Origin: Apostichopus japonicus
Lineage: Eukaryota; Echinodermata; Holothuroidea; Aspidochirotida; Stichopodidae
Direction: 5' to 3'
DNA: 62,000 nt
Assembly (NCBI RefSeq): GCF_037975245.1
Contig: NC_092583.1
Coordinates: forward strand, 14,361,264-14,423,263
The notes under the pieces were generated by a model that searched no databases, had not been told where the DNA came from, and saw only the letters and a list, made by a program, of their open reading frames with translations. A program made the position numbers and the translations under genes. This document shows positions 29,001 through 48,562 of the stretch, one piece after another. The first letter of the stretch is position 1. The number at the start of each line of letters is the position of its first letter.

Positions 29001-32000
29001 GTCCTAACAGAGCCATAGACATGGCTCTAGGCACTTATGCGTTTGATCTATACTGTTTACAGATCTACAAGAAAGATTTTGTAAAGCGATGTAACACATC
29101 TCAATATATGTGCTAGTTGTGAAAATATGTTTCAAAATATCTCGTCTTTAATAATTAAAGAGAAGAATCTTAGGTATAAGTCCAGTATATTCCTTTTTGG
29201 AGACTTGGATGCAATTTTTAAACTCAGTTGGAGCACATTTCATTGCTAAGAGGTACTAGATATGAGTGGTAACAACCAAATGTTAGTTCGAATATGTCAA
29301 ACTATGTGTGAATTAGGGAATCATTACAGGTCGTTTGCCCAGAAGTGTCCGTCAGACATTCCGTAAAGGAATTCTCAGTGATTTCAGAGACTTCAACTTG
29401 ACAAGTTTCGCGGAACTACAGAGGATCAATTTGACAGCGCCGTCGTTGATTTAGGTTGTGGCTGGAGATTCTAATTCGACTAGTGATGAAAAGGTGACTA
29501 AACTTAAAAGAGATAAGATTATATTTGAGCAATTTAGTCAATCATTGAGATGAAAGTATTCTTCGCAGCAAAACTGAATAAATAAGTTAATTAATTAATT
29601 AATAAAGCAACAACATGTAAACAGATACAACAAAACAAGAACATCAACAGTTATGATATGGTTGAGTTGAACCTCCGTTAAATTGAAATATTTTACTTTT
29701 GCCTTTCAATCGTAGTATTGGTCTAATAAAAACTAAACGCTGTAGTTTGCGATGGGATGCAGATTTCACAAGACCCATGTTGAGTTTCTGAGTTTTTCAT
29801 GCCATTTGTCTAAATTATTTTGTAAATCGTTTCATATTGTGTCATTCTTCAATCAAGATCATAGGAAAATGTTTTAAATATGTTTAATTCCATCGAAAAT
29901 GAAATACACAGTACCCGCGCGTGATGTCGTTTTGATGTTGAAGAAAAGAATTGTCGTATATAGGCTATATACTTCAAATAAACTCCATTTAGATTTGTCT
30001 TCACTATATACGTGAAATGGTTAATACTTCTGTCAAAGCCGAGTTAACATAACAATGTTGACCCCCATTCCCATTGTATAATGCTTCAATGGGACTTTAA
30101 TTGACCGCCTTTAATTATTAAAACAGATATTTAAGGCATCCTCATAGCTTGCCACAATGTGAACTACGGATTTTCAGAAATTCTTATATTTTAATCCTAC
30201 TGCAATTTTTACTCATTGTTCACTAGTTCACGATATACGTTTTACAATGTATAAATGAAAAAGATATTTCAAAATAACTCTCCAAGTAAGATATATTATC
30301 CCGTTCAGGTAATATCAAGACTTTATCTTATCACAAAGCAATTTCAGGTTTTGAAACAATTCAATAATTACATTCACTTCAAGCATCCGAACCGTCATTA
30401 AATATGCTAAAACAACTCATTACCTGCTCATCAAAATTGTAATACCTTCTGACATATACCTATTAAGTTATTTCTCCATTTTGTGATTCTGACAGCCAGG
30501 GCACAACGCTATTGAAAACAACGAGCTATATTTAACGACCCTGCATGTAGCATGAAGATATATTTTGTCATGTTAACTTAGCATGTCTCTCTCATTCTTT
30601 AAAGCCCTTTGAGAGTAAATTGGTTGACACAGGATAATTACCTCGAGGAGAGATAAAATACATTTTTTATCAAAGTTGAAGGTTCATGAAGTGGTAGTAT
30701 CTTCTTTATGCCCCCCTCGTGAGTGTGAAAAAAATCCATTTGGGATTTGCTTCAGCTAGTTTGAATAGTGGAAATCTTCTTATGCCATACGTTGTCTTCA
30801 GATCAAAGAAAAGTGAAAGACACCAGTCGATTCGATGGAGCCAAGTTTTGGTTCCCAATATTTATTTTAATAACATGATTTGTTTACCTTTCAGGCAGTT
30901 AGAACGACTGAGCTGAACTAACGTATTATGACGTATTTAAATCTTATCTACTATCCAATTCGATTGCAATTTTCGAATAAACGCGACCACTGACGGTTTT
31001 GTGTTTGTTTAAGATACTCACCCCGCAGCGTTCAGTAATAAATACAACTTTTTTATCTACAGCTTGTATGATACCCAAGATAGAAAATAAGCAATTAGCT
31101 CATCGTTTGCGAGGTTGTTTCACTTCGGTATCTATGGAGACTAGTTTCGCGAAATTTGTCAAAATGCGTTATAAATATTTTAAGTAAATAAAAAAAAAAC
31201 GGGATATGATTGCCATCAAAAAGGAGAAATGCTAATGACGTATTAAATTAAATGACACAGCTATATAGGAATTATTTGTAGACCTGTAGCTCGATGATGG
31301 TTGTGGGTTGGGCCTACTACAGCGTGCTTTTGCAATACCGGTACACATATTCTATACGAGATTATAGGTCATTGTTTTCTACAAATAACCAATTACAAAC
31401 AGTTAGAAGTAAAGTAACAAAACACGTAAAGTATTGTTGTATGAATTTGTGAAGTGGATAGGTCAAGAACAATACCATACTACAATTCGTTAGGCAAAGA
31501 TTCGTATCGTCAATACCACGATATGAACACCTTAGACTGTATACGTACGCACATATTAACGCAAACAAGCTGTGGGTCTGTAATGTTATTCGACGCTCAT
31601 GCACCGCCTGCTTTCGAGATAATTGAAGCCTGAGGGTATATTGATGTATGCTTAAATATGCATGAAATATTTTTATAAGTTGCAACAAATATTAGTAGTC
31701 AGCAAGTCCTACTTCAGACTATGTGTAAGAGTACTTGGTTGCAGTAAGTATGGACTTTAAATTACCAGATTGTTGTTTCTGTGAGATTGTAAACTATATA
31801 CTCAAATATATCATATAAAAGTCGCTACCATAGGTATGTTAACAATGAACGCCTAAAGATATTTATAGTTTTTTAACCGATGTAAAATGTATATTTCCTG
31901 CGTAAGTTAAAAGCAACCAGCTTGCACGGCACGATAAAACCTATGATGAAGCGTTTTCACATTGTTCGTTCAAGAAACTATTTTAAATAAAGCATTTTTC

Positions 32001-33133
32001 CTCAATATCAATAGATTTGATCTTGTCGAAAACTTGTGCTCGTATGTCTCTGATGGCCAGTGACAATTGGACCTTTGGACCGGAGATGAAAAAACATGCC
32101 ATGAACCAAAACATTGCTTGTAGTTATACGCTTGCGTCGATGTTAGATTTACAAATCAACTTCAAAATGAGGCTGGCTTGAAAGTATTAAAAAAATGAAG
32201 ATATAAAACAATCTATAATGGAATTATTATGGTTAACCGATTTTGGAAGACAGATGCTGACTTATCATCAAATTAAAATGTAAATTAATGCCAATTATAC
32301 GATCTTCAATATGAAGTCCGTTTACTCTTCCTTCGGAAAAAATAGTTAAGGTTGGGACGTAGGTATTCCTAGCGGATATTTTGTAAGTTTGAAGATGAAG
32401 AATATTGGATAGGTAAACTTCAACAGAAATTACGTATACAACGTGGGTATTAATAGTCAAATCAATTTCATTAATACATTTGTCTATATTTGGTTTAATG
32501 TGTTTTTATACAATTTTTGTATTAGTTTTCGGATGTATAATATCCGAACTATATGTAACTTGTTCCCATCTTGCTTACATATCATCGTCTCCTTTTCAGT
32601 GATTTAACTTGATACTTATGTCAATGTAAACGGTATGTCCCGAGGCAGGATCGATCTAATTTCCCCCAGATCATGTTTGTCTTTCCTTTTCTTCAAACCA
32701 AAGACGTTTAAGATATCATCTGACACAGCCCTAGTTTTTATGAGACCGTTCTCAGAAAATGATGATCATAAGAACCGGTTGCTGCCTTTTGATCAATTTA
32801 TAGCCAGCTGCTAGTCCTTAACGGAAGAAATAAATCAGAACAAACATCTTCCATTACGGCTAGTATCAGACTATAAAGGCCCTTAATTGCTAGCATAAAC
32901 TCCCTTGATTAACAACGTCTTACGTATACAATTGCAATAACTGCAGGGTGATTTTGAAAAGATTAACGTTGCTTTGACGACGGCAAATATACGGTACCTT
33001 TCGCTGCATTCATTAACATTGACAATAGCACTTATTACGTAATTCAAAAACGAATCCAGCCGTTTTTTTATGGTCATTTAATCCTAGGATTGGAACCGTG
33101 CTACTGCCCGGCTGAATATATCACAATCATAGG
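23085..33133. other. No gene seen
   Basis: Ten kilobases of AT-rich sequence with G/C runs at 23907-23915, 25696-25708 and 25884-25894. Short frames are chance; no element or exon could be supported. Confidence 0.55.
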
Positions 33134-33145
33134 TATATGGTATAT

Positions 33146-33185
<40 letters not shown>
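33134..33185. repeat. (TATGG)n / (AT)n microsatellite
   Basis: Three GGTATAT units lead into about 38 bp of pure AT. Confidence 0.95.
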
Positions 33186-36779
<3,594 letters not shown>

Positions 36780-37130
36780 CATGTAGGATATCAGACCCCA
36801 AAGATCTATGTAGGTCAAAGTTGTCCAAACTTATGTGCAAAGCTTTTCGCGATCTCCTCCTAAACGTAAGGCCAATGGACTTCAAACTTGGTAGCTATGT
36901 GCCTGGGCATGGGATATACAGTCTCCGTAAGTTATGACGACAATATGGTCAAAGGTCAAATAACCAAAACGAAAAATCTATGGGTTGTTAGGTGCATACC
37001 ACATTGACAAAATAGTCAAAACACTTAGACACGTGTAGGATATAGCATACCATGAAAACTATATATAAACCCAAATATCACGTGATCAAATTAGGTCAAA
37101 GGTTAACCTTGGCCAAAAGTCCCATGGAAA
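36780..37130. repeat. Dispersed repeat carrying GGTCAAAGGTCA words
   Basis: The stretch holds GGTCAAAGGTCAAATAACC (about 36949) and AGGTCAAAGGTTAACC (about 37093). It also has two similar phrases reading roughly 'gacaaaa-tgg/tcaaaacact-ta-ac-catgtaggatat' at 36750-36790 and 37000-37035, implying internal duplication. No coding sequence was seen. Confidence 0.45.
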
Positions 37131-38726
37131 CCTTCGCTCAACAACCAACACTGCCAAATGTGATTCGCATTGTTCTAGACAACTTGATTCATGGCTATCT
37201 GAGCGTCACTTTCATTTGAAAATTAAATTACTAAGCGTCACCAAGTTGGGCATGTAGGCCTATTTCATTTTGTAAGATTAACGGGTGATTAATGAAGCAA
37301 ATCACATGTATCACTGATTCATACGGCCTACTGACTCTACAAATACAATGTTCAAAATGTCGCCTGCAGCTAAATGGGCTCGTATTTGTGTTCCATGTGG
37401 ACATAAACCTACAGTATGTGTGTCACCCTTACCACGTGTAACAGAACAGGGCCTATAATTAGTTACACACATATTCAAACTTATGTTGTAAGGCCTACGC
37501 CAACGTTAGTCTATATGATTAACGTTGGGCCTAGACTATAGGCTAGAGCAAGCAATCACCTTGTATGTTTAATGTAGCATGTTATCTAAGCCTCTTTCTT
37601 TGGGTAATACCTGATTAACAATTGAATGCAAGCTTACAACTGACGAGGGGCGTCTCCTTCTGCACATTCTGCCCGATTCATCTTGCGAGTTCTTATTGTT
37701 GATGCTTCTTTAGATAAAATTCGCTTTAGTAAATCCTACTACTACTAGCCTTGGGGTGGCGACCGTATTGCGCAATAAGGGAAATCACGGCGAAGGTGTG
37801 TGGTTGTAATTAAGCTTTGGGCTGCGCATCGGGACTGGAGGTTCATCACATATTATTCCGTCCCATAGATCGGAAATGTTTAATTCTGAAGGTTGTATTT
37901 CTTTGTTATTCTGAGAGTTTCTTCATTCTGCTTTGATTACTTAATTCACAAAGATATCCATGCTCTTTAAAGCTTGCTCTCGGCTTTTCAAGAAAGGGAA
38001 AAAATCAAAGAAAGGGAATAAGTCTGCTTAGGTTCGGACACTGTTCTGGCAGGAGTTCTATGTAGATAGAAGTAAATCCCGTTTCCTTGTCTGCAAATCT
38101 GCGCTCATAAGTGGGTCGCATAGGCTGCAGATGAAGCAATGCAAACTGCATGCTGGCAGGTACAGCTATAACCTTGGATGAAATGGGTTTGCTGTGCTGG
38201 CAATCCCTTATTTCATGATGTTGGACGAAATACGTCTATCCGTAACTTGACCTATCCATCGCTCAATGGAGGCAACATAATCTTCACTTGACTCGCACCT
38301 TTCTCCATTTCTATCCCTTTTCGCTTTACCTAGATAATCAATCTTCATTTGGTCAATTGGCTGAAGTAGTGGCATGTAACATTGGTAAGAAAGGTAAAAC
38401 CATCTGAAGGTTTTGTTCGAGTGCACTCTCCACTATTTTTGCTTAGAAGGAATTCAGGAACAGCACATGACACCAAACACCTTCCCGCGGCTAAGCAATC
38501 ACACGTCTCCATTAACATGAATACAATTCTGAACATATGCTTCATTTCATCCAAAATACGGACTGCGACTAAACTCAAGGGCCTGTTACGGAATGAAATT
38601 TACATCTTTAAATATATCTGCCAAACTTAAAATGATATTGTGAAATAATCATCATAATTGAGTAGTCACCATATAACATGCTTCACAATTTTTTAATAAC
38701 AACTTTCGTCGTCGTTGTCCTATGAG

Positions 38727-38930
38727 TCATGACTGACCCTTTGTGACCCTATTGATGATGACGTTCCAACCACTTCTATCCTGGGCAAATCGGTGAGCTG
38801 CGCAGATGTTCATGCCGGTGATCTCTTTTATCCCGTCAGCCCATCGAACTTTTGGCCTACCACGTTTTCGTTGACCCTCAATAACAACTTTACATTTCAT
38901 TATTGTATTCACTTCGCGCGGGCCCACGAC
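38727..38930 (-). pseudogene. LINE retrotransposon 3' tail (C-terminus of endonuclease/reverse transcriptase ORF)
   Basis: The minus-strand frame encodes GQRKRGRPKVRWADGIKEIT followed by AQDRSGWNVIINRVTKGQS and a stop. The K-R-x-R-G-R-P-x-x-R-W motif and the AQDR-W motif are characteristic of the extreme C-terminus of many LINE polymerases, after the reverse transcriptase and thumb regions. No catalytic domain follows to the right. A frame one base off, reading MNDQRAGRPSVSW, seems to continue the similarity, so there is a frameshift and then truncation. This is a dead 5'-truncated copy. Confidence 0.7.
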
Positions 38931-39214
38931 ACGCTCGGTCGGCCCGCACGTTGGTCATTCATGGATAAATCGTTTAATTTCAGTAATAAATACAAAATTA
39001 TGTTCGAATAACTTTAAAACTGCAGATGAATATTTTGTATTTAAATTGTCAGAACTAAAAATTAAGAAATTCTTCTCGTTCCGTGAAAACTGATGCAACC
39101 GTAGCGCTAAATAGCGGCGAAAATTTTGAGAATGTTGTTTATACCGTGGCGCTCTTTTAGATTTGCAACCAGGTCAGATTCTTCAATAGAATTTGCTTCC
39201 CATAAAAGTAAAAA

Positions 39215-39820
39215 AAGGTGCATAGCGCGGGGACAGGACCCCTCCCCCCGCCCCCAGATTTAAATAAATATAAAACACACAGGGAAAAGACAAAAGTGAT
39301 AAGTTGTATGGGATCAAATGAAAGCAAATATAAAATGCAATTTTATTCATATTTCTTTAAAGTTTCACAAAATATTTCTAAACAAACGACTATTGCCTCT
39401 TCATATTACATTCCTAAGAACAGGGATAGAAACGTATACATCTATAAAAAATAAGAAAATAAATAAAAAAGTGAAACTTTACAACTCAGTGTTATATACA
39501 CACATAAATCCTGGATGTGACTGTGTATCAACGCACGTGTGTTTCATGTATTGCGTTGTCTGATTGTGTAACGTTGTCACGGGGAGGGGGCACGTAACCC
39601 CGCTCCCCCCTCCATAATTTTTCCAAATTATAGCTCAATAAAATAAAAAGGTAAGGTTGTATACAAACAGAAAATATTAATACAAATGTAGGGAAACGAT
39701 GGAAAAGATTGCATCATTTGGCATCTAATCCCCCTCCCCTTAGACCCCTCCCCCAGTAGGCGATCCTCCTGCATTGATGTACCCCCTCCCAAATCGGTTA
39801 CTCTGGCTACGGGCCTGGTA
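39215..39820. mobile_element. Possible short dispersed element with C-rich ends
   Basis: An AT-rich core is framed by C-rich blocks (CCCCTCCCCCCGCCCCC at 39238, a mixed block at 39578-39611, CCCCCTCCCCTTAG at 39730) and ends in CTGGCTACGGGCCTGG. The style matches the G/C-rich short elements seen at 47.5 kb. Limits and family are uncertain. Confidence 0.3.
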
Positions 39821-42154
39821 TAACGTACTTAGTAACTTAAGTTACCCAGGCCCAGCTATGTACAATGGGGAGAAGAATTACCCTCCCCTATGTACATAAA
39901 TATTCTCCTTAATTCCATGTCAATTGTGAGTGATACAAATATATATATATATTGCATTCCTGGCTACGTGTCTAAGAGGTTATAACTGACGCGAAGAAAG
40001 TCGTTGGCATACATTCAATTGGTTAGTGGACAGTAACTTCGATTTAAGAACGTGTGATGTTCTCAGTTACAACAATGGAAACTTACCTTATAGACACGAA
40101 GGATTTGAACTTGTTTCATAGTACCACAATCGACCTATATCATGGCTGCAGTTCAAATGTCTTACGATTTCTTCGACTGACTTCAACCTAGTTCGCTTTA
40201 TAAGACAGAAAATCCTTTAGTTGACATTTCCGAATGAGGGCATCGCAAGGCAGGATCTATTTTGCCAACCCAATCACAAATTTCGAAGACTATAAGGTCG
40301 TTCTCAGGACTGAAACTCAAAACTAAAAAATGTTCCCTCTGATCGGCAACGACACCCATACATGCAGGCAAGGCTATAACAGCCTCCGTTTCTGCCATTT
40401 TATGTCAACTCGAAATTCTGGGGGAACGTTGTAACAAAAACCCTGTATTTATAAACCGCAAGAGATGGTGCAAGAAGAATTCACTATAACATGAGATGGT
40501 GCAGCGGAGAGCATCATAGCCAAAAGTTTTTTTAAATGACATCATAAATTAAATGAATTAACAAAAAGGGGGACTATTAATATCAATTTCACAAGTATTA
40601 GGGTAACCATGTATCATGAATTCAATTACCCCTCCCCGTGGTGGATCGCGAGGATATATACTCAAGATATTCATGAGTACCTCTTGCACATTATCAGACT
40701 TCCCATAGAACACCGAACAGATTATTCTTCCATGACTTTCCATGAAAACAAAAGAAGATATTCCATGATCAATTCTTGTTCTGTTTTTACATCTTAAGGT
40801 AAGTGTTCCAACCGAATTCCCCAGACATCACAGCCGATATATCATTCAGTGAAACTTCATGTCAGTATTTAGAGCAATGTTTCATTGATTTCCCATCAAA
40901 ATTCCATTTTTAATTTAAGCTCTATGATTTTAATGACGGTATGAAACCTAAATACTGGTCAACACATTTTCAACTGATGTAGGAATCAAGTAGTTAAACT
41001 CATGCGATCAGCGCGGGATCGAAGGGGTCATTACGGCCCCTGCAAGCATCCGCTCGAGGCGCTTGGCTTGGTACGTCGCGTGGTTCCACCCGACCAGTTG
41101 TTGCATCAAAACATATAACTGGGTAAAGGTGCCAAGAAAGGTAAATCTTACCCAACCCAAATATAGCCTAGATAACGAAAACGCCCCCCTCCCCCTCAAA
41201 AAACACCCACACATACATGCATTTCTCCCTTTCATCCGCGACTTCGTTTCCCTCACAACTCCTTTTAACAATGCTAATATCATTTGTAGTGACACTCGGA
41301 AAAGTACAGCATTAATGTAAATATGCTAGAAGGACTCAGATATTGGTCACCTGCTACTCAACTTCAATTAGTGGAAAACAGCCCGAGGACACAGTCAGGC
41401 AGCCGTGAAGCGGAATTTAGACATGAATTCATTTTGTTGACAATGCCATGTGTAAGTTAAATGAGTAACACAATTCTCTATGTAAACGATCATATAGTGG
41501 CCTACTTTCATGCTAGTAACTTAAACACATGACTGCTCTTATAAGGGTGGAACATCAATCAGAATGAGGGACATGAATATAACATGAGAAGGCTCCACTT
41601 ATTGATACTCAACATGCATAAAGACAAAAGTAGGGAGGCCAAGGGGGGAGAGGAGGGGTGGGGTGGGGAGGGAAGGATTGAAATATTAAGATGAGTATAG
41701 TACTTGCAATTGTTTTGCACCCCAAAATAGTATAAACTTTATATGTAAATGTTCAAAAGATAGGAAATATGCAAAAAAATGGAGCGATATATTTTTATAG
41801 TTATGAAGATATAATTCGGACAGACAGCAATAAAAATACCCCATTCCTAACATGTTATACATGGATTGTGATGAGTATTTCATATTCCTTTCACAGCGCA
41901 GCAGTTTCCTTATAACGCAATTAATGCAAACATGAAACATTTAAATGAGTGTGTTCGGTGTATAGGCAATAGTTATTAGCTATGCGCATCACTATATACG
42001 GCCTCTTATGTACTGATGCTAATGTATAAACGCTTTCAACGAAATGTGTTACTTGTACCGGAACGGGGGACTATTGCTCACATTGCACACTATATCATAC
42101 TACTTAGGCTATAGCTGGTGAAAGGACGAACTCGCTCTGGGCCCACCCCACTGA
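39821..42154. other. No gene seen
   Basis: Nothing recognised apart from a short AT tract near 39940 and a purine-rich GGGGAG stretch at 41640-41680. Confidence 0.55.
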
Positions 42155-42838
42155 CCTCATAGCGTGGACGCTCTTTGACCTCATAGTGTGGACACTCGTA
42201 GACATCATAATGTGGACACTCGTTGGCATCATAGTGTGGGCACTCGTTGACATCATTGACACTCGTAGACATCACAGTGTGGACACTCGTTGACATCATA
42301 GTGTGGACACTCGTAGATATCATAGTGTGGACACTCGTTTACATCATTGACACTCGTTGACATCATAGTGTGGACACTCGTAGACATCATAGTGTGGACA
42401 CTCGTTGACATCATAGTGTGGACACTCGTAGATATCATTGTGTGGACACTGGTTGAAATCATAGTGTGGACACTGGTTGAAATCATAGTGTGGACACTCG
42501 TTGACATCATAGTGTGGACACTCGTTGAAATCATAGTGTGGACACTCATTGAAATCATAGTGTGGACACTCGTAGATATCATAGTGTGGACACTCGTTGA
42601 CATCATTGACACTCGTATACATCATAGTGTGGACACTCGTAAATATCATAGTGTGGACACTCGTTGAAATCATAGTGTGGACACTGGTTGAAATCATAGT
42701 GTGGACACTCGTTGACTTCATAGTGTGGACACTCGTAGACATCATAGTGTGGACACTGGTTGAAATCATAGTGTGGACACTCGTTGAAATCATAGTGTGG
42801 ACACTCGTAGACATCAAAGTGTAGACACTCTCATTGAC
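42155..42838. repeat. 24-bp minisatellite
   Basis: The unit joins CATCATAGTGTGG to ACACTCGTTGA or ACACTCGTAGA, giving 24 bp and about 27 copies. Shortened 19-bp units, in which AGTGTGG is replaced by TG, occur near 42250, 42343 and 42602. Frequent variants are GAAATCAT for GACATCAT and CTGGTTG for CTCGTTG. Because 24 is a multiple of three, both strands carry long 8-residue periodic frames (for example NECPHYDV on minus and VWTLVDII on plus). Confidence 0.97.
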
Positions 42839-44405
42839 AATCATAGATGACTGAATGGCACAGTGCATCCACATTGCAAACGAGTGTTCTCCTCCTCTCT
42901 CCTTCCTTTTTATCCAACCAATTCTTTTTTAAATTATTATTATTATTAGTTTCTTCATAGTATTATTGGAGACTCACTTCCAATTAGCAATGCAGTTTAT
43001 AGCATTGACTAATGTAGCTTTTGAAATTATGAAGAAAAGGCTAAAACATATCCAAATGTTAAATTGGTATTTTGTATGTGATTAATATTAATGTAACATA
43101 AGTGTTTGTGAGACATTTTGTTGCTGTTACAGAATTGAAGTTAAGACGCTCACCATCATCCACTTAGAGATATATTATTATAAACATTCTTGTATGATCA
43201 ATTGAATCGCTATTTTCAGAAGAACTCGAACGTGTTTAATTATCGAAAATGGCTGAAAATTGCCCAAACTCAAAATGTTGCTTTTCAGCTCTATAGAACG
43301 AAAATCACAATCGTTCTTCAAATGAAAAGTGCATGTTTATATCATGTGACGTCATTAAAGCGCATGTATGAAATACAGTAAAAGGAAGTTGCTAGCTGAT
43401 AACATAATATTTTTTGCGATACTGATAGAAGACTAGTCTGGTTTTTATTTTATTTTAGGTTCGGTTGTTGTTGTAACAGTGTTGTTGTTGTATATGGTTC
43501 CGTTGAACAGCAAACATTTATAGAAGACGTTCAATTTTTAATCTGTAAAATGATTGGAAATAAACGGCTATAGCTCTGTTATTGCAATACCTCAAGATTG
43601 TATCTATTTAAACGGCCAAGTTGTTACACAATTCTGTACAGTACATATAGAACACTGCTTTGCAATCAATACAATATTTACAAATACGGCGTTCCATGAA
43701 AGGCTGCATCGTATTTGGCAACAATACTAGTCAACCTAACGTTGATCATGTACGAGTAACTCAAAGAAATAAAGAAGAAAACCCTTTAGTATTCATCAAG
43801 AAGACTACTATCCCCACCCAAGATCTCGGAAAGCAAATTCATGCGTGAAATTACCCAAATTGTTCGTCCAGCGACATTCAATTCACATTTCAAGTAAAAC
43901 AGGTTGCTATTCGAGCAAGGTGGGACACATATCATGGATGAATGACAAACAGTAGGCTAATTAGTTTCAATCTTCTAATGACTTGCTTCTTCGCTTTTCC
44001 TAATTTAAGAACCCGTGACGACATTTTGCGTTACCGTGACAACCGCAATAATATAAACCTAATGTATCTCTTTATCTTACTATAATTGGTACTTTATTAG
44101 TCTCTAGGATAAAATGTGGCGTTCCATTTTAGTCAGCACTCGTTCGCATTCTCCAAAGCACACGGCACTCGGTTTTTTTTTTGGCTCTTTTCTTTCTTGC
44201 TTTTTGTTTTTCATTTTGAATGAAAAAGGTTGTGAGAACGTGTTATAGCTTACTGATAACAGCATGTGTGGAGAGAAGATATTCCCTAAACTAAAAACTG
44301 TTTTACAGATTTTAGCACTCACCTTAGATTATCACTGGAAAAAGTAGTGCTAAGCTTGGCAGTGATAACCAAGTCGTAAAAAGAGTTAGGCTATATATAT
44401 TTATA

Positions 44406-47484
<3,079 letters not shown>

Positions 47485-48562
47485 ATCAGTGGCGGCGGAA
47501 CCGGGGGGGGGGCTTGGGGGGGCTCAGCCCCCCCCAATGAAAAAGTTGAGGGGGCAAATGCATGATAAGCCCCCCCCCCAATATTTACCAAGACTCCGAA
47601 ACGTGCATCTGCCCATTTTTCAATGCATACTTGTCGATCTGTCCGATGCACACGTATACTATATAGGTGTAATAATTTTAGTAATTGCTGGGGGACCCTG
47701 GTCCCTCGGCCTGTCCCCTGGCTATAGACCACATTGTCACCCCAACCGCGTCTGGCACGCCCCGTGAAAAGTGGAAGCAGCGAGTGTGAGTACCGGTAAG
47801 CGTAACACAACTTCGTCTTAGGCCAATGACTTGCCTCATTTCAGCCAGTTCTCCAACATCCCCTTACTTAGTGGTGGAGCGTCCATATATACCCCCTCCT
47901 GACGGACTCAAATGGACTGCTGGCGCCCTTTTCAGCTTTTCACTACTTTTAACTTATTCGCGATTATTGACTATTTTATGGCGCTCTCATATACCTATTG
48001 ACATTTGTCATATTCTGTTGGTGTAATTTTCCAACAAAATGGCGACGACACCTATTTATTCTCCGTTTATCTGCAAATTAGCAAGGCCCGGAATCTAGGG
48101 AGTAACTTTACTCAAAAATTTTCTGTACGCTCCGCGCCAACCTGTGGTGGCGCTCCGCTTAGATAGTGTCGAAAGCGCCCCTACAGACCATTCTTGCCCC
48201 CCTGACCAATACCCCTAGCTCCGCCACTGCCCTTACTACACTCAAAAACGTCTTTTGCGAGTACACTACGAGTAATAGCTACTCTCTGAAAACACCATCG
48301 AATATACAAATTACAATGTTTTTACAGACTTTTACGTGCAATCTGAGAAATTGCAGGCTTGAGACCCATATTTAAGGGCCAGGTATTCGCAGCATAAAAC
48401 ACTCGGGAAGTGCCGTTTCCGGCCATCTGGGGGTGTGAAAATACCCTAAATTTTCTTGTACGCTCCGCGCCAACCGATGGTGGCGCTCCGCTTAGATAGT
48501 CTCCACACGTTAGCCCCCCAATAATTTTTCCGTTCCGCCGCGCCTGTCCAGAATGAACGAGA
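47485..48562. mobile_element. Nested GC-rich dispersed repeats
   Basis: The block opens with GTGGCGGCGGAACC and closes with GTTCCGCCGCGCCTG, a short inverted pair, and also holds GCTCCGCCACTG at about 48220. Inside are G and C runs and a ~50-bp sequence present twice in direct orientation (48119-48168 and 48451-48500) with CGCTCCGCGCCAAC and GGTGGCGCTCCGCTTAGATA. It looks like two or more short non-autonomous elements inserted into each other. No coding capacity was seen. Confidence 0.5.

Noticed and set aside
42090-42874. Long frames with ECPHYDVN and VWTLVDII periods
   Set aside because: Open on both strands because the unit is 24 bp; 19-bp units break every frame and no splice or conserved flank was seen.
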